Assembly: GCA_041590855.1 (NCBI GenBank)
Contig: JBFHTA010000054.1
Span: 1 to 16,599 of the forward strand
Direction of reading: 5' to 3'
Length of the DNA: 16,599 nucleotides
Origin: Litoribrevibacter sp041590855
GTDB lineage: Bacteria; Pseudomonadota; Gammaproteobacteria; Pseudomonadales; Litoribrevibacteraceae
Positions within the stretch are counted from its first letter, which is position 1. Every line of letters begins with the position of its first letter. A program made the translations under genes and the position numbers. Below, piece after piece: positions 1-8,000 of the stretch. Below the pieces are notes generated by a model. It saw nothing but the letters and a program-made list of their open reading frames with translations, was not told the DNA's origin and made no database searches.

Positions 1-1
1 C

Positions 2-199
2 GGAAGACGGAAGAGTTTAAAAAATCAGCAACAAGAACAACAAGAACAACAAGAACAACAAGAACAACAAGAACAACAAGAACAACAAGAACAACAAGAA
101 CAACAAGAACAACAAGAACAACAAGAACAACAAGAACAAACATTATCAGAGTTAATCACATCACAACCCAAGAACAGGATTTCCAATGACCATGGATGA
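2..199 (+). CDS. 3' end of an unidentified gene encoding a Gln-Gln-Glu repeat tail (partial)
   Basis: An open frame enters from the left edge and ends at TGA 197-199. It would encode a basic stretch, about twelve Gln-Gln-Glu triplets, then a tail of about 20 residues beginning TLSELITSQ. The stop lies 14 bp inside the next gene, so the two would be translationally coupled. Frame 1 is also open (Thr-Thr-Arg repeats) and stops at 187-189, giving a classic ATGA overlap with the next start; frame 3 has a stop at 18-20. I favour the Gln/Glu frame because such low-complexity tails are common and its 3' tail looks more protein-like, but the choice is not secure. The 5' part lies outside the window, so no function can be given. 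Confidence 0.45.
   Translation, partial: GRRKSLKNQQQEQQEQQEQQEQQEQQEQQEQQEQQEQQEQQEQQEQTLSELITSQPKNRISNDHG
29..139. repeat. 9-bp tandem repeat, about 12.3 copies of CAACAAGAA
   Basis: Twelve perfect head-to-tail copies of CAACAAGAA occupy 29-136, followed by a partial unit CAA. No mismatch is visible. The unit is a multiple of three, so a change in copy number by slippage would change protein length without shifting the frame. It ends 46 bp before the ATG at 186. Confidence 0.95.
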
Positions 200-521
200 A
201 CTAGAACGCGAATTACTTCAGGCCGTTGAACGCATTGATGCGGTAATGAATCAAAAGGCCCTGACCTGGTATGGCGTACGAAAGGCGTTGAACGACCTTA
301 AAACTCAAAATCGCAGATTTTATCCAAACCTTACTTCACATTTGTTCTCCGACATTCGGGAAATGTACATCGAAGAACTGCCATTATGGCGTTTGTACCC
401 GGAGTTGGATAAAGCCATGGCGTTGTCCATACAACTTGAAAAGCAACTAAACCCCATCCCCGTGTTGGATGAGCCTGCGTTTAAATTGCCCAAAATGCGC
501 GAACTGGAGATTGCGTGTTAG
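186..521 (+). CDS. Hypothetical protein, 111 aa, mostly helical
   Basis: I do not recognise this family. The ATG at 186 is preceded by AGGA at 176-179 with 6-nt spacing, which favours it over the in-frame ATG at 192. The product has no signal peptide or membrane segment and should be a cytoplasmic, charged, largely helical protein. Notable stretches are DELERELLQAVERID near the N terminus, an aromatic patch with TWYGVRKAL and RRFYPNL, and a proline-containing C terminus (NPIPVLDEPAFKLP). Its start overlaps the end of the upstream open frame, so the two probably form an operon. It converges on the regulator gene, with only 13 bp between the stop codons. Codon use and amino-acid composition look like a normal gene. 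Confidence 0.7.
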   Translation: MTMDELERELLQAVERIDAVMNQKALTWYGVRKALNDLKTQNRRFYPNLTSHLFSDIREMYIEELPLWRLYPELDKAMALSIQLEKQLNPIPVLDEPAFKLPKMRELEIAC

Positions 522-534
522 TCACGAGGGCTGT

Positions 535-1539
535 TTACTGAAACTGTGCCTTACGACGGCGCTCTTCGCTCGGCGTCATGCCATAATTATTTCGGTAGCT
601 GGTACTGAGATGCGCACCGGAAGAGTAACCACACTGCAGTGCAATTTCCATGATACTGAGGCTGGATTGATGCAATAGATTTCTGGCCCTTTCCAATCGG
701 ATTTGCTGATAGTACTTTGACGGTACCGAATCCAGATACTTCTTGAATAAACGTTCCAGCTGTCGGCGGGATATTCCAATATGACCTGCGATGTCATCGG
801 TGGAGAGCGGTTCTTCGATATTGCTTTCCATAAGCTCGATGGCACTTTGCAGCTTAGGTTGTTCTTCTCTTTGTTGTTCGGTTAATAGTTTACGGTGCGT
901 TTTGGTGGTCCCACCAATACGGGCCCGAATAAAGTGCTGAGCCAGTGACTCAGCCAGTTCGGCACCATGATCGCGAGCCAATAACATCGTCATCATATCC
1001 ATGGCCGATGTGCCACCACGAGTGGTCGCGCGGGTGCGATCCACCACAAAACTGTCTTCTACTATGCGAATATTGGGGAACTGCTCAAACAGAAAGGCAT
1101 CATTCCACCAATGGATGGCCGCACGGTGATTAACCAACACTCCGGCTTCTGCCATTACCAGCCCACCAGTGGCTAATCCGGCCACCATCCCGAAGCGGTA
1201 GCTGTTTTCCCGTACCCATTGGGCCAGTTTCGGGTTTGGCTGATATGACACAGGAGAACCACCGCAAATTAACAAACCGTACCCTTTTTCAATGTCGGAA
1301 ACCGGCGTCACGTCCACCCAGTTACCCGCTTCAGCCTGAACCTTGGTCGTTTCAAAGCCAACATAACGTAACAGGTATTGATCTTCCCCCAGAATACTAT
1401 TAGTGGCCATCACAGGCGCAGTCGCAGACCCTAAAACCAGATTAGAAAACCCTGGTAACAAAAGGATCACGTACTGTCTAAGTTCTCCTGGTGCGACCGG
1501 AAAAGACGCATTCGTGCTCTGGGACGTGGTTTCAGACAT
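535..1539 (-). CDS. GlxA-type AraC family regulator with DJ-1/PfpI-like domain
   Basis: A 334-residue transcription factor. The N-terminal two thirds (about 20-190) is a class I glutamine-amidotransferase/DJ-1-like domain (VILLLPGFSNL, LLICGG, GLATGGLVMAEAG, AIHWW, FPNIRIVEDSFV). The C terminus (about 227-325) is an AraC double helix-turn-helix (STDDIAGHIGISRRQLERLF, then MEIALQCGYSSGAHLSTSYR and GMTPSEERR). The residue where catalytic relatives carry the nucleophile Cys is Ala (GLATGG), as expected for the non-enzymatic ArgR/CdhR/GbdR group, which senses arginine, carnitine or betaine-type ligands; the ligand here is unknown. The ATG at 1539 is preferred to a TTG 30 bp upstream because the extra residues lie outside the family domain. 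An AAGGA lies 14 nt upstream of the ATG, a long spacing. It lies 36 bp downstream of iadA on the same strand, so it is probably co-transcribed and may control that operon. Confidence 0.92.
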   Translation of the reverse strand: MSETTSQSTNASFPVAPGELRQYVILLLPGFSNLVLGSATAPVMATNSILGEDQYLLRYVGFETTKVQAEAGNWVDVTPVSDIEKGYGLLICGGSPVSYQPNPKLAQWVRENSYRFGMVAGLATGGLVMAEAGVLVNHRAAIHWWNDAFLFEQFPNIRIVEDSFVVDRTRATTRGGTSAMDMMTMLLARDHGAELAESLAQHFIRARIGGTTKTHRKLLTEQQREEQPKLQSAIELMESNIEEPLSTDDIAGHIGISRRQLERLFKKYLDSVPSKYYQQIRLERARNLLHQSSLSIMEIALQCGYSSGAHLSTSYRNNYGMTPSEERRRKAQFQ

Positions 1540-1575
1540 AAAACAAAGTTCTTTCCTTAGCCAATACAAACAAGA

Positions 1576-2760
1576 TCAGTTTGAAGATGTTTCTTCAAAC
1601 ACTCCGAACCTCAATACCTGGCCATCCTCCATCAATCGCTGACCTTTGGCAAACACCGAGTCTAAGCTAAGCGTAGCAGCATCCAGCAATATCAGGTCGG
1701 CGTCGACACCGGTTTTGATCCGTCCCTTCTGCGGTAAATTCAAGATATCCGCCGGAGTTTGAGTTACCACAGTTAATGCCGCTTCCATCGAAACACTGTG
1801 GTCGTTTACGGCATCTCGCACTTCAGAGAGCACGCTGGTCAAAGTACCGACCTTTAGCCCTCGCAGTCGCCCTTGTTCATCAAAGTCCGGCAAGCTGGCA
1901 AACCCATCAGAACTGAAGGTAATTTGAGATGCGGGAATTCCCGCGTCCAGTAACTCCGCCAAAGCCTCAGCACATTTTACTTCTCCGGCGGCCAGTATTT
2001 CAGGCGTGGTGCTGGCGGTCAGATCGAGGTAGCCACCCAATCGGGCGTACTCTTTTCCGGCCTCTAATAAAGTACGTGTGCGGTTTATATGCGTCGGATA
2101 AAACTGGGTAATCGGAATATCCGTCTGACTCACCACATCCAACAAGGGTTGCAGGCAAGTATCCGCATCCCCAACGTGCACAGACACAATGCCAGCTTTT
2201 CCCGACAGCATTCCGCCCACACGCGCTTGCGCTGCCAATCGAGCCAGTTCCTGGATACTGGGTTGGCTGGAACGATGATCCGAAATAGCAACCTCACCGA
2301 CACCAATAAATTTATCTATCAGAATGATGTCTTTATCGATCGCATCGAACAAGGTCCGGGCTGGCGTCTGATACGAGCCGGTGTGGCAATATAGTGTCAG
2401 CCCTTCCTCTTCCAGGGCGTGCGCTTTTGCCAGTAAGTTGGTCAGCGTACGGGTCACAGAATCCGTACCCAACACGCCCACCAGGGTAGTCACGCCGGCA
2501 CGAACGGCATCAGACAAATGCATTTCCGGCGTTCGCGTAGTAAAACCGCCTTCCCCGCCACCCCCGATGATGTGCACCAAAGAATCCACCAGCCCAGGAG
2601 CCAGACATTTACCAGTACCATCAACCACAGTAAGCGGTACCGAGGACATTTCGCCACTGATGTTATCAGCCACTGCAACAATCTTGCCCCCGGCAATCAA
2701 CACATCTTGTTGACCCAAATATTTCGGGGCATATACTTCGGCGCCTTTAATCAAATACAC
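1576..2760 (-). CDS. iadA: Isoaspartyl dipeptidase (beta-aspartyl peptidase), atypical metal site
   Basis: A 394-residue amidohydrolase-superfamily protein close in length to E. coli IadA (390 aa), which hydrolyses beta-aspartyl dipeptides from damaged proteins. Family motifs are present: VHIIGGGGEGG, TTRTPE, LVGVLGTDS, ISDHRSSQP, HVGDAD, YPTHINR and SSDG. Expected ligands found: H63, H195, H224 and D285; E156 sits where E. coli has the carboxylated lysine. Substrate-site equivalents E70, Y130, R163, R227 and S289 are also present. The first histidine of the HxH metal motif is replaced by leucine (L61, codon TTG at 2578-2580), so activity is uncertain. I chose GTG 2760 because GAGG lies 8 nt upstream (2769-2772); a longer GTG start at 2781 is possible. 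It is first in an operon with the AraC-type regulator and divergent from the chemoreceptor. Confidence 0.9.
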   Translation of the reverse strand: MYLIKGAEVYAPKYLGQQDVLIAGGKIVAVADNISGEMSSVPLTVVDGTGKCLAPGLVDSLVHIIGGGGEGGFTTRTPEMHLSDAVRAGVTTLVGVLGTDSVTRTLTNLLAKAHALEEEGLTLYCHTGSYQTPARTLFDAIDKDIILIDKFIGVGEVAISDHRSSQPSIQELARLAAQARVGGMLSGKAGIVSVHVGDADTCLQPLLDVVSQTDIPITQFYPTHINRTRTLLEAGKEYARLGGYLDLTASTTPEILAAGEVKCAEALAELLDAGIPASQITFSSDGFASLPDFDEQGRLRGLKVGTLTSVLSEVRDAVNDHSVSMEAALTVVTQTPADILNLPQKGRIKTGVDADLILLDAATLSLDSVFAKGQRLMEDGQVLRFGVFEETSSN

Positions 2761-2881
2761 AACAACTACCTCAATCAACACAGGCTATGCGCATCTACCG
2801 GGAAACGCGTCTTGGTGAACGAAGAAAGCTCCGAATCAGCAGATCATATTACCGAACTACTTATTCAGAGCTTCCTAACTA

Positions 2882-2908
2882 TTATTAAATTAAGCCAGCG
2901 GCCGATAA
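2882..2908 (+). promoter_or_regulatory. Candidate sigma-28 (FliA) promoter for the chemoreceptor gene
   Basis: GCCGATAA at 2901-2908 is an exact match to the sigma-28 -10 element. The sequence at the standard -35 position, 2882-2885 (TTAT), matches TAAA poorly; a TAAA exists at 2886-2889, but only 11 nt from the -10 instead of the usual 15. Transcription would begin near 2915, about 45 nt before the ATG. Chemoreceptor genes are typical members of the FliA regulon, which strengthens the call. The same 199-bp gap must also hold the iadA promoter on the other strand, which I could not place. Confidence 0.6.
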
Positions 2909-2959
2909 CAGTAAAGCATTTCTAATCTAAAGAAGGTTTCAGACACAGAGAGAAGCAGT

Positions 2960-4687
2960 ATGCGTATATCCATCTTTATAAAATCCCAATTCATGAACCT
3001 TGCTTTCCTGGTCATTCTTTTACTCAGCTTTGCCTGGTTAATTACCCAAATGGATCAGGTTGTCTCGCGCATTGAGCACACCAATGAGTTTCTCGACAAC
3101 CAGGTATTGGCGGTTAATGAGCAAAAGAATTTACTTGGCCAGCAAAAAGAAAAAATGGAGCTGCAAGCTGTCACCCTCAGTGCCTACGCTCATTACTCCC
3201 GATACTTGATGTGGCGTCTGGAATCCACCATCACCACCGACAGTCGTTCCATCGAAGAAGCCAACCTTGCTGAACAGAACCTGCGCACCGATCTCGAGAA
3301 AATCATCTCTCTGGATGAAGAGTTAGGCGAAGCAGCCGATGTCGTCACCATTTATCTCGAAGACTTCAACACCACCATTCAGGAAGCCATTGATCTGAAT
3401 AAGGAAGGTGCCGAAGCCCGGTTAATTCAATCTAAAGTGGGTGAATCCCAAAGCCACAGCAGTGCCATGAACGCCATGTTTGAAACTATTCTGGAACAAG
3501 CCGCTGTCTCGGTTAAAGACGCCAGTGAAGGCGTGTTTAATGCCGGATTGAAAGTAGAAGAAGCGGTGGCCGAAGTAAAAGCCGAAAGTCAGCAAAACAT
3601 TACCGACGCCACCGGCATGCAAACCAAGATGGTTTACATTTTTTTCATCGCATCAGCCATCAGTATTGTGATTGGGGTGTTAGTGGCTAAATCCGTCACC
3701 CGCCCTATCCGCCAACTGACAGCCCAAGTGAAACGGGTTGAAAAAGAATCCGACCTGACCCATCGCATCAAAGTCGACAGTCGGGATGAGATCAGCGACA
3801 TTGCCTTTGCCCTGAACAGCATGTTGACCACCTTCCAAACCATCATTCAACAACTCACCAAAGAGTCGGATTTATTGGCGTCGGCCTCCGACGAAAGTAA
3901 AGAGCTCAGCGATAAAAATCTGCATGTTGTGGAAGAACTAAGGAAACAATCTGAAATGGTGGCAGCTGCCAGTAACGAAATGGCCATCACCATTCAAGGC
4001 ATCAACGATCATACTGAAGAAGCGGTCAACCAGTCCGGAGACGCTACCCGACATTGCGAGCAGACCGAATCCATCATCAATACGACCGCTCAGAATATTT
4101 CACAGTTATCTGATCAAGTGGAAAACACCGTCCGTTCGATCAGCGAAGTGGAGAAAAACAGCCACGCCATTGGCTCGGTATTGGATGTCATTCGAGGCAT
4201 TGCCGAACAAACCAACCTGTTAGCCTTAAATGCCGCCATTGAAGCAGCCCGTGCCGGTGAGCAAGGTCGCGGCTTCGCCGTGGTCGCCGATGAAGTTCGG
4301 GCGCTCGCTCAAAAAACCGGAGACTCAACCAATGAAATTCAGGCGATGATCGAAGCCCTGCAAAAAGGCGTGAAAGAGGCAGTAGATCAGATGGAACGCA
4401 GTAAACAGGAAGTGACCAGTTCTTACGAAGAATCCCAAAAAGCCAACGATACCATTCAGGCAACGGTTCAAGCAGTCTCTGCCATTGCGGAAACCAACCA
4501 GCAAATTGCACATTCTACCGAAGAACAAGCCACCGCCGCGCAGAGCATCGATGAAAGCATCACATCCATCAGCCAACTGTCCGATCATGTGGCTTCGGCA
4601 GCCGAGTCTACAGCACATTCCAGTGAAGAGCTCAGGGATATTGTGGTCAACATGAATCAGATCATCAATAAGTTCAAAATCGACTGA
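2960..4687 (+). CDS. Methyl-accepting chemotaxis protein
   Basis: A 575-residue inner-membrane chemoreceptor that passes ligand information to the CheA/CheW kinase complex. A short cytoplasmic N terminus leads into membrane helix 1 (about 14-29), then a mainly helical periplasmic sensor region (about 30-222), membrane helix 2 (about 224-243) and a HAMP linker (about 244-297, starting after VTRPIRQLT). A long cytoplasmic coiled coil follows, with the conserved hairpin tip around 414-445 (AEQTNLLALNAAIEAARAGE, then GRGFAVVADEVR). No CheR-binding pentapeptide is seen at the C terminus (ends NKFKID). The sensor region has no motif that names a ligand. A weak AGAG ribosome site lies 7 nt before the ATG. 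It is divergent from iadA and its regulator, so an amino-acid or peptide ligand is possible, by position only. Confidence 0.96.
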   Translation: MRISIFIKSQFMNLAFLVILLLSFAWLITQMDQVVSRIEHTNEFLDNQVLAVNEQKNLLGQQKEKMELQAVTLSAYAHYSRYLMWRLESTITTDSRSIEEANLAEQNLRTDLEKIISLDEELGEAADVVTIYLEDFNTTIQEAIDLNKEGAEARLIQSKVGESQSHSSAMNAMFETILEQAAVSVKDASEGVFNAGLKVEEAVAEVKAESQQNITDATGMQTKMVYIFFIASAISIVIGVLVAKSVTRPIRQLTAQVKRVEKESDLTHRIKVDSRDEISDIAFALNSMLTTFQTIIQQLTKESDLLASASDESKELSDKNLHVVEELRKQSEMVAAASNEMAITIQGINDHTEEAVNQSGDATRHCEQTESIINTTAQNISQLSDQVENTVRSISEVEKNSHAIGSVLDVIRGIAEQTNLLALNAAIEAARAGEQGRGFAVVADEVRALAQKTGDSTNEIQAMIEALQKGVKEAVDQMERSKQEVTSSYEESQKANDTIQATVQAVSAIAETNQQIAHSTEEQATAAQSIDESITSISQLSDHVASAAESTAHSSEELRDIVVNMNQIINKFKID

Positions 4688-4707
4688 TTCCCTCTCATTT
4701 TTCCTCA

Positions 4708-4732
4708 AGCGAAGAGACCTGTTCTCTTCGCT
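4708..4732 (+). terminator. Stem-loop after the chemoreceptor gene
   Basis: AGCGAAGAGA (4708-4717) pairs perfectly with TCTCTTCGCT (4723-4732) around a 5-nt loop, 20 bp after the stop codon. There is no T run after the stem on either strand, so it is either a terminator lacking a U tract or an mRNA 3'-end stabiliser. Confidence 0.5.
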
Positions 4733-5051
4733 AACCGTTCACATTTAGCCTTCTTAGTTCCCTGCCAATCTTTAGGATTTACACCTAAAATCATGTGAGA
4801 TATCTCCCATTATTTTATTAGACTTATCTCACACAAAGAATTATCAAACGACAACTCACTGAAATATATGATCTTTTTATTTTAAAAAAATCCCACCAAC
4901 AAACATAAACCAATCAGTCAAGATTTACCCCTTCTCTCCCTTTCTATACTGAAAATTCAACCCTTGTTTTAGTAACTAACTGCAGAGCTAGTACGTGAAC
5001 ACAAAACAAGACAGATAGAAGCTATTCCAGGCTATTTAGGGAGTGACAGGA
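4733..5051. other. AT-rich intergenic region before the large lipoprotein gene
   Basis: About 320 bp with no coding potential I can support. It holds the inverted repeat at 4794-4833 and A/T runs around 4870-4890. A possible -10 hexamer TATACT lies at 4945-4950, but I found no matching -35, so I do not call a promoter. The region ends with a GGGAG ribosome-binding site at 5039-5043, 8 nt before the ATG. Confidence 0.6.
4794..4833. repeat. 9-bp inverted repeat TGTGAGATA / TATCTCACA
   Basis: TGTGAGATA at 4794-4802 is exactly complementary to TATCTCACA at 4825-4833, with 22 bp between. The left arm also overlaps a perfect 10-bp palindrome GAGATATCTC (4797-4806). This could be an operator with repeated GAGATA half-sites or a weak hairpin; nothing identifies a regulator. 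Confidence 0.45.
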
Positions 5052-8000
5052 ATGCTCAGGAAACCAATATTGCCCTTAATGCTAGCCGCCTCTACCCTCC
5101 TCATCCAAGGATGCGACAACGACAAAAGTTCAAGCTCACGTTCATCCGGATCAGGAACCAGTGGCACATCAGCAACCACCTTCACCGTATGTGTAGATAA
5201 CAGCAACGTAACCAGTAGTTGCGACCCGAGCGTCGCTACCGTTGCCACCGCGACACAAATTGACCGAACCTTAAAAAACTTCTTGTTTAATCCTGCTTAC
5301 GCCGCAGCTGTGGCGAACCTGACCGAGTTCTTTGTATTTTATGTGGATGCTAACGGCACCATTCTGAGCACTCCGGCAGCAACCCAAGCCACCGTCTCAA
5401 GTTCAGGACTGAACGCAGGCTTCTATCAAATCACTGTTACCGGCGATCCGACTGAAAATATCGAAAACGGAGCCTTTCCGGTGATCACAGCCGACTTCAA
5501 CGGCACATTAACCGCGTCGGCAATTCAAGCCGCAGGGACATTGAGCGCGTTAAATACAGCACAAAACAGCGCGACCTTTACCACTCCGTTCGTGCTGCTT
5601 TCTGATTTAAGCGACGCCGATGGCGACGGAGTCACTCTGGATAGAATCAGCAGTGATCTATCGATTGCCATCATTGCCAACAATCTATTGGCCACGCAGA
5701 CAGCCGCCACGCTGAATACATTTTTGGACGATTCAACCACAGCAGCCATTACTGAGCGGGGTACCAACCCGGACGCCGATCTCACTCAAGTAGTGCTCGA
5801 TAATGAGCCTGAGCCTGATCCTACGGTTCAGGTGTATGAAGACATGGTCGTCAGTGGTACTGTGACCGGATCTTCTGCCCAAACCAACACTGCTGCGGTA
5901 AGCAGCTCCGGCATTGCCATTGAATCGGCCACCATTACCATTTTGGGGCTGGATCAAACCGGTGCCACCATGTTCAGCGCAAGAACCCAATCCGACGCTA
6001 ACGGTCAGTTCAATGTTAACCTGCCGGATGTTTCCAACTCCGAAACCAGTGTGCTGAGCCGAGTTGAAGTCACCATTCAGAAAGACGGATACATCGTCGG
6101 TGAAAAAGTCTTCACCTCCGGTTTTGAAAACGGCGCGACACTGAACTTGCGCTCACTGCTCGGACAAGAAACCGTAGTTACCCAAAGCCGGGACCAGTTG
6201 GCCATCACGGCGTCGGGCGAACGAACCTTCCGCCTTGGTCTGATCAAATACAGTAATGGCGAAGTCGCCGCAGTGGCTGGCCAGCAATTTGCCGATGCAC
6301 GTGCATCGGCCGACAGCAGCACCCTTCTGGACATGGAAATTCCGGAAGACTGTGTGCCTTCCGAAACCACCGCAGTCACGGCTCGCGTCGCCTACTTTGA
6401 TCCAAATGATCAAACCGACGTACAGTCCTTCCCGGGTACTTTCCAAGGTACCGGCGATGATTCAGCAGGTGGCAGTGGTATTAACCTCGACGGCACCACC
6501 AGTGATGAAACCTATCGTTTGGTATCGTCCGTATTTAGCCAGGTGAAACTGGAAAACCAGGACGGTGATAACCTGTCCATCGACAGTGGTTGTGGTACCA
6601 CTGACGGCGCAACCGCTGCTGCCGAAGGCGATGCAGCCGTCATGACACTGAACGTACCTCTCGAAAGCTATGACACCATCACGGAAGATACCGATGCTGA
6701 CACTACCGGCATTCAGGTTCCTATCTACATATACCGTAATGGCTGGCGATTTGCCGGTAACGGGACCCTGGTGGTACTGAGCGAAGCCGCCGAGGAAGAC
6801 TACCAGCTGTATGATGGCGTCATTCCACCAGATCCGGACGCAACCCCTGACTTGTTCGTACAAATTACCGTCACCGAAGGGAACGAATGGATCAAGTGGG
6901 TTAACCTTGATTGGCCTATTCGCCCGGTCGTAGACGCTCAAACCTTATGTTTGATGGGTGAAGTCCACTTCGATGGTAACGACAGTACTAATCTTGAGCC
7001 CTTCAATGGCAATCTGGAAATTCAATCCCCTACCGGTTGGGAATGGGCCTATATTGACCAAGGCGATCTGGACTTCAGCAGTATCCTCTCTGGCAATGCA
7101 GAACCATCAACCTATACCTATCAAGTATGGAACTGGCGTACCAGCAGTTATGAGGTACTAACCCCAACCGCCGCAGTTCCGGAAGAAGATGAAAATTGCG
7201 ACACTAAACTGGTCTTTGACGCCGAGCTGGAAAACCCGCTGCAGTGTAAAGTTTCCGGCACCATTACCAAAGCCGACGGCACCGTCGCACCGTTCTTCTG
7301 GTTCGAGTTTAACGCTTCCAACCAATTCTTCAACTGGGGTAACACTAACCAGCAAGGCAACTACACCTTTGGCGCGCCTTGTGAACAAGACGGCATCATC
7401 TACGTCGCTGGCCAGGAGTTCAATGTAGCTGCAGCCAACTACGACGACGATGGTAATCAAACCGTGAACATTGAACTGGAAAACGCAGCTCCGGAAGTAT
7501 GGGCTGGCGCGCCGATTCGTATGATCAATGGTAATACCGTTAATGTTGACGTGTTTGCCTGGGACTTTGATGGTGAAATAACCGACATCAATGCAACCAC
7601 CTGTGAAGGCGGAACCTGTACCAAACCAACGACGGTGGGTGCTCCGTTCACCTACACCGCTGATACGGTAGGCGAAAACACCCTGACCTTCACAGCGACT
7701 GATGATCTCGGTGCAACTGGCAGCAACAGTGTCAGTATCATTGTCGACCCAGTAGGCAACAAACCACCTATTTTCAATGCCTTCCGCGTGAATGGAGCCT
7801 TAGGCGGCACTGCAAATGGCATTATCATTGGTCGGGGCGGCGTAGTTAATGCGCGTAATGGCGACATTGTCACCATCACCGCACAGGCCTTTGATCCGGA
7901 CGCGAACCCGCTGACCTATCAGTGGACAGGCTGTGACACTGCCAGCACCACTAACCAGTGTCAGGTCACCACCAGTTCTGCCGGACAATTACCTATCTCT

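Noticed and set aside
29..139. CRISPR-like array
   Set aside because: The units are 9 bp and directly abutting, with no spacers; it is a simple tandem repeat.
1540..1569. N-terminal extension of the regulator from a TTG start
   Set aside because: The ATG at 1539 gives a normal family N terminus; the ten extra residues lie outside the domain.
1576..2760. iadA as a pseudogene because of the missing metal histidine
   Set aside because: The frame is intact at full family length and every other active-site position is conserved, so a functional variant is more likely than decay.
2518..2925. 135-codon plus-strand open frame across the iadA start and the divergent promoter
   Set aside because: It overlaps iadA antisense and runs through the sigma-28 promoter region, with no recognisable product.
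4325..4708. 127-codon minus-strand open frame
   Set aside because: It is antisense to the most conserved part of the chemoreceptor; its open state follows from that gene's codon pattern.
6462..6941. 159-codon minus-strand open frame
   Set aside because: It is antisense within the large lipoprotein gene, with no domain.
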